A stretch of DNA of 64,000 bases, from assembly GCF_001997345.1 (NCBI RefSeq), contig NZ_CP019606.1, positions 3,162,001 through 3,226,000 on the forward strand, written 5' to 3'. The translations under genes and the position numbers were made by a program. The notes under the pieces are model-generated. The model worked only from the letters and a program-made list of their open reading frames with translations, ran no database searches and was not told where the DNA came from. This document shows, piece after piece, positions 1-9,117 of the stretch (within the stretch, counting starts at the first letter, position 1; each line of letters starts with the position of its first letter). Origin of the DNA: Tessaracoccus aquimaris. Its GTDB lineage: Bacteria; Actinomycetota; Actinomycetes; Propionibacteriales; Propionibacteriaceae.

Positions 1-291
1 CAACTTGCTCGCGCGCAGGCGTCGCTCCCCCATGATCAGTTCGTACGAGTTGCGGCCCGCCTTCCGCACCACGACCGGTTGCAGGACGCCGAACTCACCG
101 ATGGAGGCGGCCAACTCGGCCAGATCGTCCTCGTCGAAGATGGTTCGGGGCTGCTGGGGGTTCGGCACGATCTGCTCTAGCGGCAGTTCGGCGAACGTAG
201 AACCGTCCTGCAGTGGCGTGCTCTGATCCTCATCGGTGCGGGCGAACAGGTCTCCAAGACCCCGTCCGAGGCCACTCTGCTTCGTTGCCAT
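1..291 (-). CDS. parB: ParB chromosome-partitioning protein, N-terminal part (runs off the window)
   Basis: Centromere-binding CTP-dependent clamp that loads at parS and works with ParA in origin segregation. Read on the minus strand from the ATG at 289-291, the first 97 residues show the basic MATKQSGLGRGLGDLF start typical of chromosomal ParB, then the N-terminal ParB/Srx fold with QQPR and the CTP-binding motif GERRLRA near residues 88-94. The rest, including the DNA-binding HTH, lies beyond base 1. It follows parA with only 2 bp between genes, so the two are cotranscribed. Three parS sites lie just upstream of and within parA. Identification is firm; the protein is only partial. Confidence 0.95.
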   Translation of the reverse strand, partial: MATKQSGLGRGLGDLFARTDEDQSTPLQDGSTFAELPLEQIVPNPQQPRTIFDEDDLAELAASIGEFGVLQPVVVRKAGRNSYELIMGERRLRASKL

Positions 292-293
292 GG

Positions 294-1265
294 CTATCCT
301 TCTGCTCCTCGGCGGGCGATCTCCTCGGCGGCCGCCTGATAGGCCTGGGCGCCGACCGACTTGGGTTGGTATGTGATGACGGGAAGCCCATAACTGGGTG
401 CCTCCGCGATCTTCACCGAGCGTGGGATCTCGGTGTCGAGGGTCTGGGCGACGAAGTGCTTGCGGACCTCGTCGGCGACCTCGCGGGACAGGTTGGTGCG
501 CGAGTCGTACATCGTCAGCAGGATGGTGCTGAGCACGAGGTCGTCGTTGAGGTTCCCCTTCACGCGTTCGATCGTGCGCATCAACTGGGTGACGCCCTCG
601 AGCGCGTAGTACTCGGTCTGGATCGGTACCAGGATCTCCGTGGCAGCCACCAGTGCGTTCAGTGTGAGCAGTCCGAGAGAGGGAGGGCAGTCGAAGAACA
701 CGTAGTCAACGCCGGACTCGTCGATGTATTGACGGATCGCGTCGCGCATCCGGTGCTCTCGGCCGCGCTCGTTGACGAGTTCCAGTTCTGCGGCCGACAG
801 GTCGATCGCCGCGGGAAGCACGTGGAGGTTGAGGCTGTGTGGCGAGGGTTGGGCGTGCTCGATGATGCCGACCCGATCCATCAGCACCTCGTAGGTGCCC
901 TTGGTCCCGGGAGCATGGTCGATGCCCAGCGCTGTGGAGGCATTGCCCTGCGGGTCGTTGTCGACCACAAGAACGTTCAGGCCTCCGAGGGCCAACGCGG
1001 TCGCGATGTTGACCGTGGTGGTCGTCTTCCCGACGCCGCCCTTCTGGTTGGCCACGACGATGATCCGCGGGGACTTGGGCCGGGGGAGTTGTGCGTGCTC
1101 GAAGGACGCCGGGTCGACGAGTTCGTCACCGTACTCGTCTTCGACGGTGTGGCCGTCAAGTGCCCTACGGGGTTTCCCACTCGTTTCACGTGAAACGTTG
1201 CTGTGGTCCTTCCAGGGTTCCTCGTCCTCTAGACGGGGCTTCCGCTTCCGAAAGAACAACGCCAT
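294..1265 (-). CDS. parA: ParA/Soj chromosome-partitioning ATPase
   Basis: Deviant Walker ATPase that moves ParB-parS complexes. The ATG at 1265 is chosen because GAGGAGG lies just upstream and the open frame further upstream is non-coding in character. That gives 323 residues. An N-terminal extension of about 67 charged residues (MALFFRKRKP...) precedes the ATPase core: KGGVGKTTT near residues 75-83, the FFDCPPSLG motif after it, then the usual TEYYALEG and SGP-type C-terminal region. Such N-terminal extensions are common in actinobacterial ParA. One parS site lies inside the extension, where it encodes VSRET. The stop is 2 bp from the parB start codon, so an operon is expected. Confidence 0.95.
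   Translation of the reverse strand: MALFFRKRKPRLEDEEPWKDHSNVSRETSGKPRRALDGHTVEDEYGDELVDPASFEHAQLPRPKSPRIIVVANQKGGVGKTTTTVNIATALALGGLNVLVVDNDPQGNASTALGIDHAPGTKGTYEVLMDRVGIIEHAQPSPHSLNLHVLPAAIDLSAAELELVNERGREHRMRDAIRQYIDESGVDYVFFDCPPSLGLLTLNALVAATEILVPIQTEYYALEGVTQLMRTIERVKGNLNDDLVLSTILLTMYDSRTNLSREVADEVRKHFVAQTLDTEIPRSVKIAEAPSYGLPVITYQPKSVGAQAYQAAAEEIARRGAEG
1183..1196. promoter_or_regulatory. parS: parS site 1, inside the parA coding region
   Basis: Perfect copy of the palindromic ParB-binding core GTTTCACGTGAAAC. It lies within parA codons for the N-terminal extension. Identified by exact match to the widely conserved bacterial parS core and by its position next to parAB and oriC. Confidence 0.95.
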
Positions 1266-1344
1266 GTGGCCCTCCTCGTTGGTACACCAGAACTCTACCG
1301 AAGCACCGCAAGGAACACGATCCGGACCCTCAACCCCGGCCTCC

Positions 1345-1358
1345 GTTTCACGTGAAAC
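1345..1358. promoter_or_regulatory. parS: parS site 2, upstream of parA
   Basis: Second perfect copy of GTTTCACGTGAAAC, 80 bp upstream of the parA start codon. ParB nucleated here could also influence parAB transcription; that part is inference. Confidence 0.95.
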
Positions 1359-1853
1359 GCCCGCTTCTCCCCGACATCGCCGCCTCTCGTGGCTCGAGAA
1401 CCCTGCGTAAGCCTGAGGTAGCCCGAGCAACGTCCGCAGGACGCGCCGGAGTTGGTCGCGGTCCGTCGCACTACTGAGCGACCGAAACCCGGGAACCGCG
1501 GCCCGGCTCTGGACAGGGATCCCCAGGACCTCCTTACCGGGCGTCTGCGGGCCCAATGCCCAAAGCCCGAGGAGGCTGCCCAGTCAGGCGCCTCGCGTCC
1601 AGATCCAGCACCCCGGCGGGCGCCTATTGGTCCCAGAGCCGAGGTCTCCCAAGCACGAGGACCGGGTCGCGCGTACCGAGCATCTCGCCAGACGGGCGGC
1701 CAACACCAGGGGCCTTGTGGGGGACAGGTCGCGCAGCATCTCCACGGTCTAGGCTGGCCGACTGGGGGAGTGCCGCACTAGCCATCACACATCCGCGAGG
1801 CAACCTGCGGATACATAGGTATATCGACTTATCACTATCTCGATCTAGGGCCT

Positions 1854-1867
1854 GTTTCACGTGGAAC
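1854..1867. promoter_or_regulatory. parS: parS site 3, one mismatch
   Basis: GTTTCACGTGGAAC differs from the consensus by one base in one arm. This variant half-site is a recognised functional parS form in other bacteria. It sits in the long non-coding stretch between parA and the reductase gene. Confidence 0.8.
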
Positions 1868-2147
1868 GGGCGAACACGGAGGCTGCAGGCGGGATGAGCA
1901 CGGACTGAGAACCGGCAGGAGGCACCGACCGCGCGAGGTGAGTCCAGGCGCACCCGACTGCTGGGCGCATTGGCAGCAACACTCAATCACCCCCCCCCGA
2001 CAAAGCGACACCTCCTATTGGCAATGGCGCCCATCCGCGCGATCACCTCCACATCGCACGCCACGACCGACACACAGCGGGGTCCCGGTCGATTGACCGG
2101 GACCCGCCCGTGACGTTGCCGCATCCAGCCGGCGCCCGACCCTCGAC

Positions 2148-2690
2148 TCAGTCGGAGCGCTTCCGATAAGTGAGGAAGGCATTGCCGACCGGCGTCGCCT
2201 CCGATCGGACCAACTCGAGGCGCAGCGGGGCCTCCAGGGAGTCGTACAGGCTGCGTCCCTCGCCCATGAACACGGGATGCACCGTCAGGATCAGTTCATC
2301 GAGCAGATCCGCGGCCAGCAGTTGGGCGATCACCGAGATGCCGCAGACGATGACGTCGCCGCCGTCGCCGGCCTTCAACTCGGTGACGAAGTCGATCAGG
2401 TCCCCGTCGATCAGCGTTGAATTCTCCCAGGCGAGCTCGCCCGACAGCGTCGAGGAGGCGACGTACTTCTTCATGGGGTTGATGACCAGGCCGAAGTCCT
2501 CGTTGTTCTGCGGCCAGTAGTCGGCCCACTGTGAGTAGATGACGCGGCCCATGATCGCTGCGGAGGCCCCGTCCATGGCCTCGGTCATCAGTTCGCCCTC
2601 GCGTTCGCCGAACGAGTCGAACTGGAACAGGTTGGGGGATTCCACCACTCCGTCGACGGAGCTGAACAGGTGGGCGGTGATCTTTCGCAT
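2148..2690 (-). CDS. Dihydrofolate reductase / RibD C-terminal family protein
   Basis: Probable NADPH-dependent reductase of the large family that resembles DHFR and the RibD reductase domain; the substrate is unknown. The start ATG at 2690 follows GAGAGGACAAC and gives 180 residues, the usual family length. Visible features are MRKITAHLFSSVDGVVE at the N terminus, the NADPH-site segment IMGRVIYSQWADYWP, the VICGISVIAQLL motif and the C-terminal VHPVFMGEGRSL. It is divergent from an HxlR-type regulator gene with an 84-bp shared promoter region carrying a palindrome, the standard arrangement in which the regulator controls the reductase. No catalytic claim beyond the family is possible. Confidence 0.85.
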   Translation of the reverse strand: MRKITAHLFSSVDGVVESPNLFQFDSFGEREGELMTEAMDGASAAIMGRVIYSQWADYWPQNNEDFGLVINPMKKYVASSTLSGELAWENSTLIDGDLIDFVTELKAGDGGDVIVCGISVIAQLLAADLLDELILTVHPVFMGEGRSLYDSLEAPLRLELVRSEATPVGNAFLTYRKRSD

Positions 2691-2774
2691 GACGTTGTCC
2701 TCTCGGTTGTGTAGCTCTACTTTGACTTTCAAAGTCTCCTTTGTCAAGGAAAGTTTTCGAGCTAGACTGAGGCC
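2691..2774. promoter_or_regulatory. Divergent promoter region with HxlR-type palindrome
   Basis: The perfect palindrome GACTTTCAAAGTC lies at 2724-2736. For the plus strand, TTGTCA (2741-2746) and TAGACT (2763-2768), 16 bp apart, place transcription start close to the ATG at 2775, suggesting a leaderless regulator mRNA. For the minus strand, TTGACA (complement of 2742-2747) sits upstream so that the palindrome falls in the spacer/-10 region, where bound repressor would block reductase transcription. The operator role is inferred from position. Confidence 0.6.
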
Positions 2775-3414
2775 ATGGCGATTCGGGGCTACGGACAGTA
2801 TTGCGGCCTCTCCCGTGCACTCGAGGTGCTGGGGAGAGGTGGGGGTTGCTGATCGTCCGGGATCTGTTCAGCGGACCGCACCGCTTCGGCGAACTGGAGC
2901 ACTCCCTCGCCCCGATCCCCACCAGCGTGCTGGCCACCCGCCTCAAGGACCTGGAGAACGCAGGCATCATCCAACGCGTGCCAGTCACGAGCCCCCGACG
3001 CGGCACGGCCTACACCCTCACCGACGACGGGAGGGCACTAGAGCCAACACTCGTCGCGCTCGGACGCTGGGGCGCAGAACGGATGGGAGAGCCAAGGCCG
3101 GGGAGAGCGTCACGGCCGAGTCGCTGGCGATGGCGCTACGCACCACCTACACCACGCCGGGCGCCATGGAAGGCGTCATCGAACTGCACCTGGCCGACAT
3201 CGTGCTCGGCATCCTGATCGACGGCGAGGGGCTCCACCTCGCTCCGGGACCCCTTGCAGATCCACCGACCGTGCTCCGCGTGACGCCCGACATCAAGCGC
3301 CTCATCGCGGGAGAACTGACGCAGGAGGAGGCGCGGGCTCAGGGCATCGTCGCCGTCGAGGGGGACCCCACCGGGCTCGACCTGTTCGCGGCGGCCTTCA
3401 CTCTCGTCGCCTAG
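2775..3414 (+). pseudogene. HxlR-family transcriptional regulator with C-terminal SCP2-like domain, two frameshifts
   Basis: Reading across frames gives MAIRGYGQYCGLSRALEVLG, then ERWGLLIVRDLFSGPHRFGELEH... (winged helix), then an AKAGESVTAESLAMAL... segment resembling the sterol-carrier-like C-terminal domain that many actinobacterial HxlR proteins carry. The frame changes near 2834 (CTGGGGAGAGG, one base too few) and again near 3085-3095. The total length 640 is two bases short of a multiple of three plus two, consistent with two single-base deletions. Protein similarity continues through both breaks, so the gene is either very recently inactivated or, more likely, intact in the organism and mis-sequenced. 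It probably binds the palindrome in the divergent promoter. Confidence 0.8.
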
Positions 3415-3434
3415 CCGCCGCCAGGCAGCCGGGC

Positions 3435-4061
3435 TCAGCGCGCGGTGACGCGGATCGCGCGGGTCGGGTCGACGCCAGGAGCCGCCCGGAGTTCCAGCAC
3501 CTCGGCGCTCAACTTGTCCGCGGTCAGGCGCTTCCCGGCCGAGCGGATCTCCTCCTCGGCCGACTCCCCCTTGAGAGCCACGAGGGCACCCGAGGGCAGG
3601 AACAGCCGAGTGGTCCAGCCGAGCAGCTTCTCCAACGGCGCGACCGCGCGGCACACGACGACATCGAAGCGCTCCCTGCAGTCCTCCGCGCGGGAGCGCA
3701 GCACCGTGACGCGGTCGCCGAGCCCCAGTTCGTCGACCGCCTCCGTCAGGAAGGTCGAGCGACGCAGCAGGGGCTCAATGAGGGTGACGCGAAGGTCAGG
3801 CCGAACGATCGCGATCGGAAGCCCCGGAAGCCCTGCGCCGCTGCCCACATCAGCGACGTCGACGCCCTGGCCGATCGCGTCGACGAGCGAGAGGGAGTTG
3901 GCGATGTGGCGCTGCCAGATCTTGTCACCCTCGCGGGGGCCCATCAGGCCCCACTCGATCCCGCGGGTACCGAGGATCTCCGCGTAACGCACGAGCTCGC
4001 CAGCCCCCTCGGGAAAGGCCCCGGTGAGGATCTGGCGAGCGTCCAGCTCCGGTGAGCTCAC
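3435..4061 (-). CDS. rsmG: 16S rRNA (guanine527-N7)-methyltransferase RsmG
   Basis: SAM-dependent methyltransferase that modifies G527 of 16S rRNA. The GTG at 4061 overlaps the jag stop codon (GTGA), giving 208 residues, the family norm. The SAM-binding motif [17 protein letters not shown] is near residues 65-80, followed by [14 protein letters not shown] and the [14 protein letters not shown] motif characteristic of RsmG. A longer open frame upstream is jag sequence read out of frame. Loss of this gene confers low-level streptomycin resistance in other bacteria. Part of the jag-yidC-yidD-rnpA-rpmH transcription unit. Confidence 0.95.
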   Translation of the reverse strand: MSSPELDARQILTGAFPEGAGELVRYAEILGTRGIEWGLMGPREGDKIWQRHIANSLSLVDAIGQGVDVADVGSGAGLPGLPIAIVRPDLRVTLIEPLLRRSTFLTEAVDELGLGDRVTVLRSRAEDCRERFDVVVCRAVAPLEKLLGWTTRLFLPSGALVALKGESAEEEIRSAGKRLTADKLSAEVLELRAAPGVDPTRAIRVTAR

Positions 4062-4528
4062 TTCGTGCGGACGACCACGCGACGGTGCGGGGGCTCGCCC
4101 TCCGACTCCGAGACCAGGTCCGCGGCTGCGACCTCGTCGTGGACGATCTTGCGCTCGTAGGCGTTGAGCGGGGTCATCCGGACGGGCTCGCCCGTCTCCT
4201 GGACGGCGGCGATCGCGTCCTTGGCCATCACGACCAGCTCGGCGCGACGACGGGCGCGGTAGCCGGCGACGTCGACCATCAGCCGCGAGCGGTGCCCGGT
4301 CTCGGTCATGACGACAAGCCTGCACAGCTCCTGCAGCGCGTCGAGCACCTCGCCGTCCTTGCCGACCAGCTTCTCCGAGTCGGTGTCGATGGCGATGTAG
4401 GCGCGGCCGTCCTGCACCGAGTTCTCGATGTCGCCGTCGAGGTCTGCGATGTCGAGCAGTTCCTCGAGGTAGTCGGCGACCAGGTCGCCCTCGGCGAGCA
4501 TCGTCGCCTCGGTCTCGTGATTAGACAT
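4058..4528 (-). CDS. jag: Jag/KhpB-type RNA-binding protein (KH + R3H)
   Basis: Small RNA-binding protein of 156 residues that partners YidC genetically. A KH-like domain includes [22 protein letters not shown], and an R3H domain includes [14 protein letters not shown] and ends with [17 protein letters not shown]. This short actinobacterial form lacks the long Jag-N domain of Firmicutes. Located between yidC (41 bp away) and rsmG (4-bp overlap). Confidence 0.93.
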   Translation of the reverse strand: MSNHETEATMLAEGDLVADYLEELLDIADLDGDIENSVQDGRAYIAIDTDSEKLVGKDGEVLDALQELCRLVVMTETGHRSRLMVDVAGYRARRRAELVVMAKDAIAAVQETGEPVRMTPLNAYERKIVHDEVAAADLVSESEGEPPHRRVVVRTK

Positions 4529-4569
4529 GGAGTTCCTCTCCTCGTGCCCTCACGCGGGGCGTGGCTTAG

Positions 4570-5676
4570 CTAGTTCTTCTTGCGGGTGGACCGCGACTGG
4601 GCACGCGGCTGTTGACGCGTGACGACGCGGCGGCCATCCTCCGTGGTGCGCACGGTCTGCCTGGTCACCTGCTGACGCACGACCTTCGGCGCCTCCGTGG
4701 TCTCCTCGCCCTCCGACGTCGTGGTCGTGGTGGGGTTGAGACGGCTCGTAGCGGGGGTCTTCTTGGTCTTGCGACGCTTCTCCGCGCGGGCAAGCACGAT
4801 GGCCTCAGGGTCGCGACCCTTGGCGAGCATCCGCTCTTCCCAGTCGATGTAGGCAGGGGTGTTCGGCGCGGGGTTGTTGCGGATCAGGATGCCCTGCTGC
4901 GCCATGGTCCAGATGTTCGAGGTCAGCCAGTAGACCAGGACGCCGATGGGGATGACGACGGCAGACACGGCGTAGATGACCGGGAAGAAGTAGAGCATCA
5001 TCTTCTGCATCTGCGCGGCCTGGCCGGTCTGCGACTCCGGCGGCATGTTCTTGCGCATCAACTGGAGCTGGGTGACGAAGAAGACGCCGACCATCGCGAT
5101 CACGAGCACGATGCCGAGGATCTGGGTGGCACCGAAGCCGCCGTCGCCAAAGATGTGGCCGGCCAGCCGGGCACCGAAGATCTCGGCGTTCTGCAGCGAG
5201 GAGACCAACTCGGGCGCGTCCTTGAGCCACTGACCGCGGACGGGTCCCTGCGAGACTCCCTGAAGCACACGGAACAGCGCGATGAAGATCGGCATCTGGA
5301 TCAGCATCGGGAGGCACGACGCCATCGGGTTGACGCCCTCGGACTGGTAGAGCTTCATCGTCTCTTGCCCGAGCTTCTCGCGGTCAGCGCCGTACTTCTT
5401 CTGCAGGTCGGCGATCTTTGGCTGCAGGATCTGCATGTTGCGCGCCGAGTTGATCTGCTTGACGAACAGTGGGATCAGCAGCGTGCGGATCGTGACAGTG
5501 AGCATGATGATGGACAGCGCCCAAGTCCACCCGGTGTCCGCGCCGAGCACCGGCGAGAAGACCCAATGGAAGAAGACGAGCAGGCCGGAGACCGCCCAGT
5601 AGAGCGGCTGCATCATCGCGGACAGCACACCCATGAAGCTGTCCCACAGGTTCAGCGAGACGAACAGTTCGATCAC
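4570..5676 (-). CDS. yidC: Membrane protein insertase YidC
   Basis: Oxa1/YidC-family insertase of 368 residues. It starts with GTG directly after the yidD stop codon. The hydrophobic segments are an N-terminal helix (residues about 10-40), a conserved core with LTVTIRTLLIPLFVKQINS, the cytoplasmic helical hairpin rich in charged residues (LQPKIADLQKKYGADREKL), MASCLPMLIQMPIFIALF, and two more helices up to GVLVYWLTSNIWTMAQQ. The C-terminal tail of about 100 residues is basic and Thr/Arg-rich, ending QSRSTRKKN, as is common for actinobacterial YidC that contacts the ribosome. It has no periplasmic P1 domain, as expected in Gram-positive bacteria. Confidence 0.96.
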   Translation of the reverse strand: MIELFVSLNLWDSFMGVLSAMMQPLYWAVSGLLVFFHWVFSPVLGADTGWTWALSIIMLTVTIRTLLIPLFVKQINSARNMQILQPKIADLQKKYGADREKLGQETMKLYQSEGVNPMASCLPMLIQMPIFIALFRVLQGVSQGPVRGQWLKDAPELVSSLQNAEIFGARLAGHIFGDGGFGATQILGIVLVIAMVGVFFVTQLQLMRKNMPPESQTGQAAQMQKMMLYFFPVIYAVSAVVIPIGVLVYWLTSNIWTMAQQGILIRNNPAPNTPAYIDWEERMLAKGRDPEAIVLARAEKRRKTKKTPATSRLNPTTTTTSEGEETTEAPKVVRQQVTRQTVRTTEDGRRVVTRQQPRAQSRSTRKKN

Positions 5677-5970
5677 TTACGACACCTCATTCGGCTGGGA
5701 CGTGGCGTCCCGGGTTACATCAGAATTCTGTTTCGCCCAGGCGGCGGCTGCCGCTGTCCCAGGCACGTAGTCCACGCCACCCATGGACCACGGGTGGCAG
5801 CGGGACAAGCGCTTGACGATCAGTGCGACGCCCTTGACGGCGCCGTGGGTCTCCAGGGCGGTCAGCCCGTACTCGGAGCAGGTCGGGTGGAACTTGCACA
5901 CGTCGCCGTACATCGGCGAGATGAACCTGCGCCATCCCTTCACGAACCAGATCAGCGGGTACTTCAGCAT
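5677..5970 (-). CDS. yidD: YidD membrane protein insertion efficiency factor
   Basis: Short 97-residue protein with the family signature: WRRFISPMYGDVCKFHPTCSEYGLTALETHG, containing the conserved Cys pair, then LSRCHPWSMGGVDYVP. It assists YidC-dependent insertion. Overlaps rnpA by 7 bp and abuts yidC, so translation is probably coupled. Confidence 0.95.
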   Translation of the reverse strand: MLKYPLIWFVKGWRRFISPMYGDVCKFHPTCSEYGLTALETHGAVKGVALIVKRLSRCHPWSMGGVDYVPGTAAAAAWAKQNSDVTRDATSQPNEVS

Positions 5971-6314
5971 GACGCCGCCTTCGTGAACGCGCGGCTCCAG
6001 GCGTCGCGCAGGTCGTCCCCGAGGCGCTGCGGCTCTGAGGCGGCAGCAGGGAGGGCCCGCACGACGACGTCCGTCACGAACGGCGAGGCGAGGTCGGACG
6101 CGAGGTGACGCAGCCGCCGCTTGACGCGGTTGCGGGTCACCGCATTTCCCACCTTCTTGGAGACAACAAAACCCACCCGGGTGAACTCGGGTGGATCTTG
6201 GAGGTTGGAGCGCCCAACGTGCACAACCACGGTCGGCGTCGCTGCTCGTGAGCCACGCCGCACGGTGGTACCGAAATCACTCGGTCGCTTGAGGCGACGC
6301 GGACCCGGCAGCAC
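5964..6314 (-). CDS. rnpA: Ribonuclease P protein component
   Basis: Protein subunit of RNase P (tRNA 5' maturation), 116 residues. The diagnostic basic motif VGNAVTRNRVKRRLRHL is at about residues 53-70, preceded by VGFVVSKK. The C terminus ends DAWSRAFTKAASC. It lies 14 bp downstream of rpmH, the classic pairing. Confidence 0.96.
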   Translation of the reverse strand: MLPGPRRLKRPSDFGTTVRRGSRAATPTVVVHVGRSNLQDPPEFTRVGFVVSKKVGNAVTRNRVKRRLRHLASDLASPFVTDVVVRALPAAASEPQRLGDDLRDAWSRAFTKAASC

Positions 6315-6328
6315 GGACGCCCTGGTCC

Positions 6329-6466
6329 TTACGCGGAGAGCTCGACGCGTCCCTTGCGACGACGGGCGCTCAGGATGGAGCGGCCGGCGCGGGTACGCAT
6401 GCGGGCGCGGAAACCGTGGGTACGGCTCCGACGACGATTGCTCGGCTGGAACGTGCGCTTACTCAT
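6329..6466 (-). CDS. rpmH: 50S ribosomal protein L34
   Basis: A 45-residue very basic protein beginning [19 protein letters not shown] and ending [10 protein letters not shown], an unmistakable L34. ATG at 6464-6466; stop at 6329-6331. First gene of the leftward rpmH-rnpA-yidD-yidC-jag-rsmG unit, divergent from dnaA. Confidence 0.97.
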   Translation of the reverse strand: MSKRTFQPSNRRRSRTHGFRARMRTRAGRSILSARRRKGRVELSA

Positions 6467-6825
6467 GGGATTACTCCCTCTACATCGAAAAGTTGGCTAC
6501 TGCCCGGATGGGCAGGGGGAAGTGGCGCCGAAAGTTGGCGACTGTCCAACGATACGTGGACAGGGCCCGGTTATCCAAACCCGCAAGCGTACAGCCGGAC
6601 AACTAAGCAAATAACACTGATGTAGTCCAGTCGACACTCCGGCGTGTTGTCCTTTTCGCCTTGCGTAGGCCCCAGAAGAGCACTAGTTTCGTTGTTCTGC
6701 TCGGCTGGTTATCCACAAGGTCCACCTCGCGAGCAGCATTCCAGAAAGAGTTATACCCTCTTGTGGAAAACCTTGTGGACGAGCGACGAGGCGGGCAGGA
6801 AGCGCACCGCCGGGAAGTGGGTGCG
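6467..6825. promoter_or_regulatory. rpmH-dnaA divergent intergenic region with DnaA boxes
   Basis: This 359-bp stretch must hold the leftward rpmH promoter and the rightward dnaA promoter. A perfect DnaA box TTATCCACA lies at 6709-6717, with looser matches such as TTATCCAAA at about 6570 and TTGTGGAAA at about 6761. DnaA bound here would autoregulate dnaA. I do not see an unambiguous -35/-10 pair. Confidence 0.6.
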
Positions 6826-8181
6826 GTGAGCGAATCGCCTACGCCGGACCTGGCGGGTCTTTGGGACGAGGTCGTCGACAATGCCGACCTCTCATCCCGC
6901 GCCTGGCTACGGCGAACCCGTCCCATGGACATGCACGGAAGCACCCTGATGCTGGCCGTCGCCGACGAGACGACCCGCGAGCGGGTCGAGACACGGCTGC
7001 GTGCACAGATCGAGGACAGGCTCAGCGAGGTATGTGGACAACCCACGCATCTGGCGGTGATGATCAACCCCGAGTTGGTGCTCGAGGAGCCCGTCCCCGA
7101 GCCTGCGCCGCCCGCGGATCTGCCTCCGCAGCCGATGCTGCCGCGTTCCAAGGCGCAGGAGGTGCGGCTGAACCCGCGCTACACCTTCGAGTCCTTCGTC
7201 GCGGGATCCTCGAACCGCTTCGCGCACGCCGCGGCGGCCGCCGTCGCCGAAACCCCGGGCAAGTCGTACAACCCGCTGATGATCTACGGCCCCTCCGGCC
7301 TTGGCAAGACGCACCTGCTGCACGCGATCGGCCACTACGTCAGCAACTACTACGAGCAGTTGCGCGTCAAGTACGTCTCGACCGAGGAACTCACCAACGA
7401 CTTCATCAACGCGATCTCGTCGAACCGGACGGCGGAGTTCCGCAGTTCCTACCGTGACGTCGACGTCCTGCTTGTCGACGACATCCAGTTCCTGGAGTCG
7501 AAGATCCAGACGCAGGAGGAGTTCTTCCACACGTTCAACACGCTGCACAACGCGCAGAAGCAGATCGTGATGACCTCCGACCGTCCCCCGAAGCTGCTCG
7601 AGGCGCTCGAGCCGCGGCTCAGGTCGCGCTTCGAGTGGGGCCTGATGACCGACATTCAGCCTCCCGACCTCGAGACCCGCATCGCGATTCTCCGCAAGAA
7701 GGTCGCGTCGCAGCGCCTGACGGCGGGCACGCAGGTGTTGGAACTGATCGCCTCGCGCATCCCCACCAACATCCGCGAACTGGAGGGCGCGCTGACCCGG
7801 GTGGCCGCTCTCGCCAGCCTCAACCAGCAGGAGATGACGGTCACGCTGGCCGAGGATGTCCTCAACGACCTGATGCCCGACGACGCCGCCCCGGTCGACG
7901 CGCAGGCGATCATGGACGCGTCCGCGCAGTACTTCGGCATCACCATGGACGACCTCACGGGCAGCAGCCGCGTGCAGATGATTGCGCAGGCCCGCCAGAT
8001 CGCGATGTACCTGTGCCGCGAGATGACCGACCTGTCGCTTCCGAAGATCGGCGCGAAGTTCGGCGGGCGCGACCATTCGACGGTGCTGCACGCCGTGCGC
8101 AAGATCACGGACAAGATCGGTGAGGACAGGGCTCTCTACAACCAGGTCACCGAGCTCACCAACCAGATCAAGCAGTCCTGA
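6826..8181 (+). CDS. dnaA: Chromosomal replication initiator DnaA
   Basis: AAA+ initiator that melts oriC; 451 residues from the GTG at 6826, where [16 protein letters not shown] begins a normal domain I. Upstream in-frame residues look non-coding. Order: domain I (1-90), a proline-rich linker ([14 protein letters not shown]), ATPase with Walker A GPSGLGKT near residue 155 and Walker B LLVDDIQF near 215, and the C-terminal DNA-binding domain with [11 protein letters not shown] near 410-420. The gene lies between two DnaA-box clusters. Confidence 0.97.
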   Translation: MSESPTPDLAGLWDEVVDNADLSSRAWLRRTRPMDMHGSTLMLAVADETTRERVETRLRAQIEDRLSEVCGQPTHLAVMINPELVLEEPVPEPAPPADLPPQPMLPRSKAQEVRLNPRYTFESFVAGSSNRFAHAAAAAVAETPGKSYNPLMIYGPSGLGKTHLLHAIGHYVSNYYEQLRVKYVSTEELTNDFINAISSNRTAEFRSSYRDVDVLLVDDIQFLESKIQTQEEFFHTFNTLHNAQKQIVMTSDRPPKLLEALEPRLRSRFEWGLMTDIQPPDLETRIAILRKKVASQRLTAGTQVLELIASRIPTNIRELEGALTRVAALASLNQQEMTVTLAEDVLNDLMPDDAAPVDAQAIMDASAQYFGITMDDLTGSSRVQMIAQARQIAMYLCREMTDLSLPKIGAKFGGRDHSTVLHAVRKITDKIGEDRALYNQVTELTNQIKQS

Positions 8182-8183
8182 GC

Positions 8184-8804
8184 TCAGCGGCGACCCAGCA
8201 CCACCCCGATCCCGTCGCCACCGTCTTTCGTTGGCGGTGCGTCGACGCTCTCGATCACCCAGAGGCCCGACTGCTCGAACCGATCGACCATCCAGGCGAC
8301 CCGACGGTGGTAGCGAAGCATCCGCACGTCCAGGCCTAGTTCCCGGTAGCCCTCTCCCACCTCGCGAGGGCCGTCGCCCGTCTGGAAGCCTGCGATGACG
8401 GCTCCGCCCGGACGCAACACCCGCGCCGCCTCCAGAAGCGCCCGGTCGAGGTCCCTGTCGTCGATGTGGATCGTGGAGAACCAGAACATGACGCCATCGA
8501 CGCTACCTGTTTCGATGGGCAGGTGCGTGATCGTCGCGACAGCGGTCGGGAGCCACGGGTGGTCGCGGCGCGCCATCGCCAGCATGCCGGGGGAGAGGTC
8601 GACCCCGACGCATCGGAGCCCGAGCGAGCGCAGGTGCCCCGCGACGCGGCCGGCGCCGCAGCCAGCATCCAGGACGAGACCCCCAGCGCCCACCTCCGCC
8701 GCGAACCGCGCCAGCGCGCCGAGCTCGGCCGGCTCCTCCGGTTCCATGCCCGGAAAGTGATTCGCGTAGGCCTCCGCGACCACGTCGTAACCGTCGTAGC
8801 TCAT
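8184..8804 (-). CDS. Class I SAM-dependent methyltransferase
   Basis: Methyltransferase of 206 residues, substrate unknown. The ATG at 8804 (MSYDGYDVVAEAYANHF) is chosen over an upstream in-frame start that would run through oriC sequence. Motif I LVLDAGCGAGRVAGHL is near residues 50-65, CVGVDLSPGMLAMAR follows, then a VLRPGGAVIAGFQ motif. It is convergent with dnaA and inserted between dnaA and oriC/dnaN, which are neighbours in most actinobacteria. Confidence 0.85.
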   Translation of the reverse strand: MSYDGYDVVAEAYANHFPGMEPEEPAELGALARFAAEVGAGGLVLDAGCGAGRVAGHLRSLGLRCVGVDLSPGMLAMARRDHPWLPTAVATITHLPIETGSVDGVMFWFSTIHIDDRDLDRALLEAARVLRPGGAVIAGFQTGDGPREVGEGYRELGLDVRMLRYHRRVAWMVDRFEQSGLWVIESVDAPPTKDGGDGIGVVLGRR

Positions 8805-9060
8805 GCCTTGAGGGTAGTCAGCGCCTGGGCACAACCATGTGTCCACGGCTGGGGAAGGGGTTGTGGATAACTTTCCGCCCATCGGTCGTCCACAAATCCT
8901 CCACGTGTAGTTTTTGATCCATCCACAGCGGATCAACACCGTCAAACCCACCCCTGCTTGGCACTTCGCCAGTTATCCACAGCATCAACAGGGGTGATGA
9001 GTATGAAGAAGATGTAATTACTTCAAGGAACTAAAAGTCACGCATGTGGGTAACGCCGCT
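8805..9060. other. oriC: Chromosomal replication origin (oriC)
   Basis: Non-coding stretch between the dnaA side and dnaN with clustered DnaA boxes: TGTGGATAA at 8862-8870 and TTATCCACA at 8973-8981 are perfect, and near-matches include CGTCCACAA (8888-8896) and CATCCACAG (8919-8927). An AT-richer patch at about 8995-9045 (AAGAAGATGTAATTACTTC) is a candidate unwinding element. Assignment rests on box density and gene context; boundaries are approximate. Confidence 0.85.
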
Positions 9061-9117
9061 CATCTGTCGGTCAAGCCTGACACGATGGGACGGCCACCAC
9101 CAGAGGGGAAACTCACC

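Larger units (their letters stand above)
1266..2147. other. Intergenic stretch between parA and the reductase gene
   Basis: About 880 bp with no convincing gene; the open frames here lack ribosome binding sites and recognisable protein content. It holds parS sites 2 and 3, a short AT-rich patch at about 1805-1850 in otherwise GC-rich sequence, and presumably the parA promoter. In many actinobacteria parA and rsmG are neighbours, so this stretch plus the next two genes look like an insertion at that junction. Confidence 0.6.

Noticed and set aside
1624..1986. A 120-codon minus-strand frame between parA and the reductase
   Set aside because: No ribosome site or recognisable content, and it spans a parS site; treated as non-coding.
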